Shown here piece by piece: positions 1 to 4,902 of a DNA stretch of 7,216 nt. The stretch comes from Saprospiraceae bacterium. GTDB lineage: Bacteria > Bacteroidota > Bacteroidia > Chitinophagales > Saprospiraceae. A model generated the notes under the pieces. It worked only from the letters and a program-made list of their open reading frames with translations, was not told the origin of the DNA and did not search any database. Each line of letters opens with the position of its first letter. Positions within the stretch are counted from its first letter, which is position 1. Where the stretch lies: contig JABDJM010000494.1 of NCBI GenBank assembly GCA_013002475.1, positions 1-7,216 on the forward strand. The letters run 5' to 3'. Position numbers and translations under genes: made by a program.

Positions 1-59
1 GAGTACAAAATGGTAATGAGACTGGTGTAGATTGTGGAGGTCCTGACTGTGCTGCTTGT
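1..59 (+). repeat. Cys-rich protein repeat, copy 1 (5' truncated by window edge)
   Basis: Encodes [19 protein letters not shown] in the frame of the surface protein. It matches the second part of the two copies at 390-539, and the two bases before the first full codon fit the Gly codon of a preceding TDG segment. It is separated from the other copies by the CC-containing beta-rich domain, so the repeat acts as a spacer between domains. Confidence 0.85.
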
Positions 60-1343
60 CATACAGGTTGCTCAAATAATGATTTGGATCTGACCATTGT
101 GTTGGACAACTATCCTGGTGAAACGACCTGGACGATCACTGCTGATGGCGGTGGAACGGTCGCTTCTGGTGGACCTTATGCTGGTGCAAATACCACTGTT
201 GTAGAGGACCTTTGCCTGGTGGATGGTTGCTATACTTTTACAATTTTTGATAGTTATGGAGATGGGATTTGTTGTGGCTACGGGAACGGTTCTTATACTC
301 TAACACAGGGGGAAGTGGTTCTTGCAGCGGGTGGCAATTTTGGTTCTTCCGAAGCAACTCCTTTCTGCCTTGGAGGTGGCCCAGCACCGACTTGTACAGA
401 TGGGGTGCAAAACGGTAACGAGACAGGTGTAGATTGTGGAGGCTCTGCTTGCCCTGCATGCCCGACTTGTACAGATGGAGTACAAAATGGTAACGAGACA
501 GGCGTAGATTGTGGGGGTCCTGATTGTCCATCTTGCCCACCACCCGGAGATGTTACCCTTCTGGAATCATACTTTGAAACTGGCTGGGACGGTTGGACTG
601 ACGGTGGATCTGATTGCTATCGCTATAATGAGGGCAACACGAATCGATCTTATGAAGGCACATATTCTATCCGTATTCGGGACAACTCCGGAACTGCTTC
701 AGCAATGACTTACAGCAATGTGAATTTAAGTGGATACAGTTCTGTTGATGTTACTTTCTTTTTCTATGCAAACAGTATGGAAAATGGAGAAGACTTCTGG
801 TTGAGATTCTATAATGGATCTTCCTGGCAGACTGTTGCTGCTTGGGCGAGAGGTACTCATTTCGAAAATGGTTCCTTCTATACCACAACTGTGACCTTGT
901 CCTCTGCCAATTACAATTTTGCTTCTAATTCTGGCTTTAGATTCCAATGTGATGCTTCAGCGAATGGAGATCAGATCTACATTGACCAGGTAACGGCAGT
1001 TGCTTCTGCATCATCCCTGGTTGAAGGGTCAGGAATAGTTAGCACGGAAGAGATCAAGGAGACACTACAACCAAATGTCCCGATCGGACATGATGTCCAG
1101 ACGGATGTGGAGCTTGGTGATCTACACGTGTGGCCAAATCCAACTGAGGATTTTGTTACTGTAAAAGCGAATAAGGAGATCCAATCTGTACAAGTTGTCG
1201 ATATGAATGGCGCCATTCAGAAAGTCGTACAAGGAACTTCAGAAAAACAGGAAATCCAGATCGGAGAGCTTGCTCCAGGTATTTACTATCTACTTATCGA
1301 AGTAGATGGGCAATTGATACCGAGAAAGCTAGTGAAGATCTAG
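1..1343 (+). CDS. T9SS-secreted multidomain surface/extracellular protein, C-terminal part (5' partial)
   Basis: The frame is open to the window edge: the first full codon is at base 3, and bases 3-59 already encode a repeat copy ([13 protein letters not shown]...C), so the start lies upstream of the window. The TTG at 84 sits inside a domain and is not a real start. Visible order: partial Cys-rich repeat (1-59); a roughly 100-residue beta-rich domain (about 75-368) with the segments [12 protein letters not shown] and [18 protein letters not shown] and five cysteines; two more tandem Cys repeats (390-539); a jelly-roll/MAM- or carbohydrate-binding-like domain (about 546-1007; [15 protein letters not shown] ... 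QIYIDQV); a linker; and a type A T9SS sorting domain (about 1122-1340) with [11 protein letters not shown] and ending [21 protein letters not shown]. By family knowledge, such sorting domains direct outer-membrane export and often surface anchoring. These accessory domains often follow protease domains in Bacteroidota, so the missing N-terminus may be catalytic, but that is inference. A strong terminator follows the TAG stop. Confidence 0.9.
   Translation, partial: VQNGNETGVDCGGPDCAACHTGCSNNDLDLTIVLDNYPGETTWTITADGGGTVASGGPYAGANTTVVEDLCLVDGCYTFTIFDSYGDGICCGYGNGSYTLTQGEVVLAAGGNFGSSEATPFCLGGGPAPTCTDGVQNGNETGVDCGGSACPACPTCTDGVQNGNETGVDCGGPDCPSCPPPGDVTLLESYFETGWDGWTDGGSDCYRYNEGNTNRSYEGTYSIRIRDNSGTASAMTYSNVNLSGYSSVDVTFFFYANSMENGEDFWLRFYNGSSWQTVAAWARGTHFENGSFYTTTVTLSSANYNFASNSGFRFQCDASANGDQIYIDQVTAVASASSLVEGSGIVSTEEIKETLQPNVPIGHDVQTDVELGDLHVWPNPTEDFVTVKANKEIQSVQVVDMNGAIQKVVQGTSEKQEIQIGELAPGIYYLLIEVDGQLIPRKLVKI
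390..464 (+). repeat. Cys-rich tandem repeat, copy 2 (75 bp, 25 residues)
   Basis: Encodes [18 protein letters not shown] followed by SACPACP. It is directly abutted by copy 3. By my count the two agree at 62 of 75 bases and 22 of 25 residues, and all four cysteines are conserved. Most base differences are synonymous, which suggests an old duplication held by selection on the protein rather than a recent expansion. Confidence 0.9.
465..539 (+). repeat. Cys-rich tandem repeat, copy 3 (75 bp, 25 residues)
   Basis: Encodes [18 protein letters not shown] followed by PDCPSCP, then a short PPPGD linker into the jelly-roll-like domain. Its C-terminal half (GGPDC..C) is closer to copy 1 than to copy 2. 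The four cysteines per unit suggest a small disulfide-stabilised or metal-binding extracellular module; which of these applies cannot be told from sequence alone. Confidence 0.9.
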
Positions 1344-1365
1344 ATCTTTAAATAAATCTTAAGAT

Positions 1366-1398
1366 AGGCGGTCACCTTTCAAGTGGCCGCCTTTTTTT
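1366..1398 (+). terminator. Rho-independent terminator after the T9SS surface protein
   Basis: A 10-bp stem (AGGCGGTCAC at 1366-1375 pairing with GTGGCCGCCT at 1383-1392, with one T-G wobble) encloses a 7-nt loop and is followed by a run of seven T (1392-1398). It begins 22 nt after the TAG stop. It should separate the surface-protein transcript from the downstream four-gene cluster, whose first ATG lies only 27 nt beyond the T run. Confidence 0.9.
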
Positions 1399-1425
1399 AT
1401 TAATTGCGGTCTTGGTTTCCTCAAT

Positions 1426-2175
1426 ATGAGAAAGGTATCCACATTGTTGTTTCTGATCCTCTTTGCCTTCAGCCTGAAGAGTCAGCAGGATACTACCCGT
1501 ACCTGGGAAAATTATTTTGACCTTGAGATCAATGCCCGTTATGGTATCCCTTTGGATTTCTTTGAAAGGAATGTTCAGGAAAATCTAATTGGTTTGGGTG
1601 GATCAGCTATGGCCAGGATCAATTCCAACCCTTCCGTTTTTGTTGGGGTTGATGTCTATAACTTTCGATTTGAAGGGACAAATGCCGAATACTTCTTTGA
1701 TTATTATGGATACCTGGAGCCATTTACTGCAAGGACCCGGACCAGTTTGACTGCACTTCATTTAAAAGCCAGGGTTGGGTTACCTGGTTATCGGAAGACC
1801 TTTCCATTCATTGAGGCCTTTCTTGGTCCCAGATATTTGGTGTCAAAGACCACCATCATTGAAGAATTCGATGATAATACTGAAGAGCAGATCGATAAGT
1901 TCATTCACTCTTCCGATTGGCTCCTTTCCTATGGTGGATCAATTGGGGTATCCAAGAGGATATGGTATATGGACGAAGCCGATCTTATGGCTACCTTTAA
2001 AGTTAGCTACAATCCCGGGACGGCAGGTTCTTATTATGTTCGGGATGAAGATGCCGATCTTGGCCTTGATCCTATTGATCCCTATGTCGAAAAATTCTCT
2101 ACCACCAATTTGTTGCTGGTGGAACTAGGGGTTACTTTTGCCTTCGGAAATTATGAAACCAAGTCTAACCAATAA
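1426..2175 (+). CDS. Predicted outer-membrane beta-barrel protein (porin-family-like), function unknown
   Basis: 249 residues. The N-terminus has the basic-hydrophobic pattern of a Sec signal peptide (MRKVSTLLFLILFAFSLKSQ, likely cleavage near residue 19-20). The rest shows alternating hydrophobic/polar stretches rich in aromatic residues, as in amphipathic beta-strands: FDLEINARYGIPL, PSVFVGVDVYNFRF, LTALHLKARVGL, FIEAFLGPRYLV, WLLSYGGSIGVSKRIW, ATFKVSYNPG and a last strand LLLVELGVTFAFGNY. This suggests an outer-membrane barrel of about 8-10 strands. I recognise no specific family or ligand. The ATG at 1426 is chosen because it directly precedes the signal peptide; no clear Shine-Dalgarno sequence is seen, which is usual for Bacteroidota. 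The 3' end overlaps the next gene by 23 nt, so it is probably the first gene of the cluster. Confidence 0.8.
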   Translation: MRKVSTLLFLILFAFSLKSQQDTTRTWENYFDLEINARYGIPLDFFERNVQENLIGLGGSAMARINSNPSVFVGVDVYNFRFEGTNAEYFFDYYGYLEPFTARTRTSLTALHLKARVGLPGYRKTFPFIEAFLGPRYLVSKTTIIEEFDDNTEEQIDKFIHSSDWLLSYGGSIGVSKRIWYMDEADLMATFKVSYNPGTAGSYYVRDEDADLGLDPIDPYVEKFSTTNLLLVELGVTFAFGNYETKSNQ

Positions 2176-3217
2176 TGAGAATCCTGACGCCTCCTCCGGC
2201 GAAGATCCACTCTATGAATTAACAGAGATCAGGACCGACCCAAGACAATCTCCAATTCGAATTGATAAGTTTTTGATGGATCGCCTGTATCAGGTCTCCA
2301 GATCTAAGATCCAACAGGCCATTACAGAGGGACTAGTTACTGTGGATGGTAAACTGATAAAATCCAATTTCAAACTCAAACCCGGAATGCTGATTTCTGT
2401 GAAAACCCGGAGAGCACCAAAAGATGAGGAATGGGTGGTGCCACAGGAAATGGATCTGGATATCCGTTACGAGGATGACCATGTCATGGTAATTTATAAA
2501 CCACCAGGCCTTGTGGTTCATCCTGGCATCGGAATAAAATCCGGTACCCTAGTGAATGGTTTAGCTTATTACTTTCAGGGCAAGGAGATGCCAGTGGCGG
2601 AGGGCAATAGCCCTGACAGGCCCGGATTGGTACATCGGATAGATAAGGACACCTCCGGCTTAATGGTCATTGCCAAAACGGAGCCGGCTATGACGCATCT
2701 GGCAAAACAATTTTTCGATCATACCATTGAAAGAAAATACTTGGCGCTGATTTGGGGTGAGCCGGAAGGCGAGTCCGGGACGATCAACCTGAATATCGGG
2801 AGGGATCCAAGGTCAAGGATAAAGCATACTGCTTTTCCCGATGGTGACCAGGGAAAAGTGGCTGTTACTCATTGGAAAATGCTTGAGCCCATGTATTATG
2901 TATCCCTGGTTCAATGCGAATTGGAAACCGGCCGTACGCATCAGATCAGAGTTCATTTTTCAAGTCTGGGACACCCTTTGTTTTCAGATGAAAAATATGA
3001 TGGAGATAAGATCAGAAAGGGGACCGTCTTTACAAAGTATAAGCAGTTTGTTCATAACTGTTTCAAGATCATGCCCCGCCAGGCTTTGCATGCCAGCATT
3101 ATAGGTTTCACTCATCCCGATACTGGCGAACGGATGCGCTTTGAGGCTCCCTTGCCAGAAGATTTTCTGGGCGTTCTGGAAAAATGGAGGAACTATGTAT
3201 CCAGTAGAAAGAAATAA
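2153..3217 (+). CDS. rluD: RluD/RluA-family 23S rRNA pseudouridine synthase
   Basis: 354 residues from the ATG at 2153. The frame also has a TTG at 2138, but the ATG is the better start; the next Met is inside the S4 domain. An N-terminal S4 RNA-binding domain spans about residues 35-84 (RIDKFLMDRLYQVSRSKIQQ ... GMLISV). The catalytic domain follows: KPPG at 116-119, then the signature HRIDKDTSG at 161-169 with the presumed nucleophile Asp164, GRTHQIRVH at 260-268 and RQALHA at 309-314. By family knowledge, RluD isomerises uridines of helix 69 of 23S rRNA (1911/1915/1917 in E. coli) and aids ribosome assembly. The exact target here is inferred, since RluA-family members resemble one another. 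The first 30 residues are acidic and unconserved-looking. The start overlaps the preceding gene by 23 nt (2153-2175), suggesting translational coupling. Confidence 0.93.
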   Translation: MKPSLTNNENPDASSGEDPLYELTEIRTDPRQSPIRIDKFLMDRLYQVSRSKIQQAITEGLVTVDGKLIKSNFKLKPGMLISVKTRRAPKDEEWVVPQEMDLDIRYEDDHVMVIYKPPGLVVHPGIGIKSGTLVNGLAYYFQGKEMPVAEGNSPDRPGLVHRIDKDTSGLMVIAKTEPAMTHLAKQFFDHTIERKYLALIWGEPEGESGTINLNIGRDPRSRIKHTAFPDGDQGKVAVTHWKMLEPMYYVSLVQCELETGRTHQIRVHFSSLGHPLFSDEKYDGDKIRKGTVFTKYKQFVHNCFKIMPRQALHASIIGFTHPDTGERMRFEAPLPEDFLGVLEKWRNYVSSRKK

Positions 3218-3219
3218 GG

Positions 3220-4242
3220 ATGAAGAATTGGCAGACAATCCGGTTTCAGGCTTTAGAATATCTCCAACAGATCATGTTAAAAAAAGGAGAGGCCTTGCAG
3301 AAGGAGATTTCAGGGTCTGCCGCTAATAACCGCTGGTTTACTCCCAAAAATTATGACCAGGCAATAGATCAGATTGCTGCTAAATGGTTGGACAAGGAAT
3401 CTTTGGAAACCTGGGCCGGGAACTATTCATTTCCAGACTTGGCTCCTCAAAAGAATATCGGTCTTGTCCTGGCTGGCAATATTCCCATGGTGGGTTTCCA
3501 TGATTGGCTTTCCGCTTTTGTTTCCGGTAATAATGCCTTGATCAAACTTTCGGATAAGGATCCCTATGTGTTGCCCTTTTTGGTTTCACAGCTGGAAGAG
3601 GCTTTTCCTGATCTCAAAGGTCAATCACAGTTTGTGGAAAGGCTCACGGATTATGATGCCACCATCGCGACAGGTTCGGATAATTCCGCACGCTATTTTG
3701 AATATTACTTTGGCAGTAAACCACATATCATCCGGAAAAACAGGAATGCGATCGCAGTCCTTTCCGGAGCTGAATCAGGGGAAGAGCTGGATGGATTGGC
3801 TAAAGATATTTTTTCCTACTTCGGTCTTGGTTGTCGAAATGTTTCGAAGATTTATATCCCTGAACGATTTGATATCAGTGCATTTATGGAAAAAATGCAT
3901 GAGCAAAAGGAATTGGTCCTTCACAACAAATACAAAAACAACTTTGATTATAACCACACGCTGTTTTTGATGAACAAGGTGGATCACTACACTAATGGTT
4001 GCCTGTTACTTCTGGAAGATCCTTCTTTGACCTCAAGGATTGCCACTTTGCATTATGAAGTTTATGGATCCCTGGAGCAGTTGGAGTCAGAGCTTGCGCA
4101 GGATCAGGATAAGATCCAATGTGTGGTTAGTTCCCTCGATTTGAAATCTCTTCCAGTCATCTCCTTTGGTGAGGCACAAAATCCCGGCTTAACGGATTAT
4201 GCGGATGGAGTGGATACCGTCGATTTCTTAAATTCCTTGTAG
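3220..4242 (+). CDS. Acyl-CoA reductase, LuxC family
   Basis: 340 residues, starting at an ATG 2 nt after the rluD stop, with AAGG just upstream. It resembles the compact LuxC-like acyl-CoA reductases of Bacteroidota, members of the aldehyde dehydrogenase superfamily. Visible features are the nucleotide-binding core NIGLVLAGNIPMVGFHDWL (about residues 79-97), SGNNALIKLSDKDPYV (102-117), the motif TGSDNSARYFEYYF (151-164), and the segment YFGLGCRNVSKIYIPE (200-215), in which Cys205 is the probable catalytic thiol. By family knowledge such enzymes reduce acyl-CoA or acyl thioesters to fatty aldehydes with NAD(P)H. The protein is shorter than bacterial LuxC (about 480 residues). No other bioluminescence (lux) gene is nearby, so a lipid or aldehyde metabolic role is more likely; the substrate is unknown. 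The family call is firm, the physiological role is not. Confidence 0.87.
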   Translation: MKNWQTIRFQALEYLQQIMLKKGEALQKEISGSAANNRWFTPKNYDQAIDQIAAKWLDKESLETWAGNYSFPDLAPQKNIGLVLAGNIPMVGFHDWLSAFVSGNNALIKLSDKDPYVLPFLVSQLEEAFPDLKGQSQFVERLTDYDATIATGSDNSARYFEYYFGSKPHIIRKNRNAIAVLSGAESGEELDGLAKDIFSYFGLGCRNVSKIYIPERFDISAFMEKMHEQKELVLHNKYKNNFDYNHTLFLMNKVDHYTNGCLLLLEDPSLTSRIATLHYEVYGSLEQLESELAQDQDKIQCVVSSLDLKSLPVISFGEAQNPGLTDYADGVDTVDFLNSL

Positions 4243-4902
4243 ATGGTAAAAAGGATCCCGAAAGCGGAAAAGGTAAAGGAGATACAAAGGATCCTGGAAG
4301 AACTCTATCCGGAGACACCCGTTCCTTTGGATCATAAGGACCCATATACTCTTTTGGTGGCGGTTCTTCTTTCGGCCCAATGCACGGATGTCCGGGTAAA
4401 CAAGACCACGCCGGAGCTATTTGAATTAGCTGATACTCCGGAAGAGATGTCGACCGTTCCGGTAGAAAAAATTCAGGCCATCATCCGCCCTTGCGGGCTC
4501 TCCCCAAGCAAATCAAAAGCCATAAGTGGACTGTCAAAGATCCTACTCGAAAAGTATGATGGCCAGGTTCCGGCAGATATGGCCCTGCTCGAAGAACTAC
4601 CTGGAGTGGGACATAAGACAGCTTCTGTAGTTATGGCCCAGGCCTTTGGTGAGCCTGCGTTTCCGGTGGATACCCATATCCACAGGCTAGCCTGGCGCTG
4701 GGGTTTGAGTACCGGAAAAAATGTCAAGCAGACCGAGAAGGATCTTAAACGACTTTTCCCCAGAGAGACCTGGAATAAACTTCATTTACAGATCATCTTT
4801 TTTGGAAGGGAATATTGTCCGGCCAGAGGTCACGATCCACAGGCATGTCCGATCTGCAAGAAATTCGCCAGAGCGGAGGTTCTCAAAAAGGGTAAGCGAT
4901 AG
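4243..4902 (+). CDS. nth: Endonuclease III (DNA glycosylase/AP lyase), degenerate Fe-S cluster motif
   Basis: 219 residues, about the usual length. The start codon directly abuts the previous stop (TAGATG). The protein has the helix-hairpin-helix LPGVGHKTASVV with catalytic Lys125, followed 18 residues later by catalytic Asp143 in FPVDTHIHR; the Lys-Asp spacing is the same as in E. coli Nth (K120/D138). LLVAVLLSAQCTDVRVNK near residues 37-54 matches the family's LLSAQ(A/C)TD motif. It should excise oxidised pyrimidines and nick abasic sites in base-excision repair. Near the C-terminus only Cys192, Cys202 and Cys205 remain (C-X9-C-X2-C). The usual ligand pattern is C-X6-C-X2-C-X5-C, so the first spacing is expanded and the fourth Cys is absent; KKFARAEVLKKGKR follows instead. 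The last 20 bp overlap the 3' end of the convergent Omp85 gene. Confidence 0.95.
   Translation: MVKRIPKAEKVKEIQRILEELYPETPVPLDHKDPYTLLVAVLLSAQCTDVRVNKTTPELFELADTPEEMSTVPVEKIQAIIRPCGLSPSKSKAISGLSKILLEKYDGQVPADMALLEELPGVGHKTASVVMAQAFGEPAFPVDTHIHRLAWRWGLSTGKNVKQTEKDLKRLFPRETWNKLHLQIIFFGREYCPARGHDPQACPICKKFARAEVLKKGKR

Noticed and set aside
84..86. TTG at 84 as start of the surface protein
   Set aside because: It lies inside a conserved domain segment and the same frame is open to the window edge with a recognisable repeat upstream.
390..539. CRISPR-like or satellite array
   Set aside because: The repeats are in-frame coding units without unique spacers, with differences concentrated at synonymous codon positions.
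238..543. Minus-strand open frame opposite the Cys-rich repeats
   Set aside because: Its repeated sequence is only the antisense of the real repeats; it has no domain and conflicts with the well-supported plus-strand protein.
1344..1425. Bacteroidota-type promoter (TTTG / TAnnTTTG) in the intergenic gap
   Set aside because: Only partial matches such as TAATTGCG near 1401 are seen, without a properly spaced -33 element.
2138..2140. TTG at 2138 as start of rluD
   Set aside because: An ATG five codons downstream (2153) is the more usual start and still leaves the full S4 domain; the extra residues add nothing recognisable.
3220..4242. Evidence for a bioluminescence (lux) system
   Set aside because: Only a LuxC-family reductase is present; no luciferase, LuxD or LuxE gene is in the window, and such reductases are common in non-luminous Bacteroidota.
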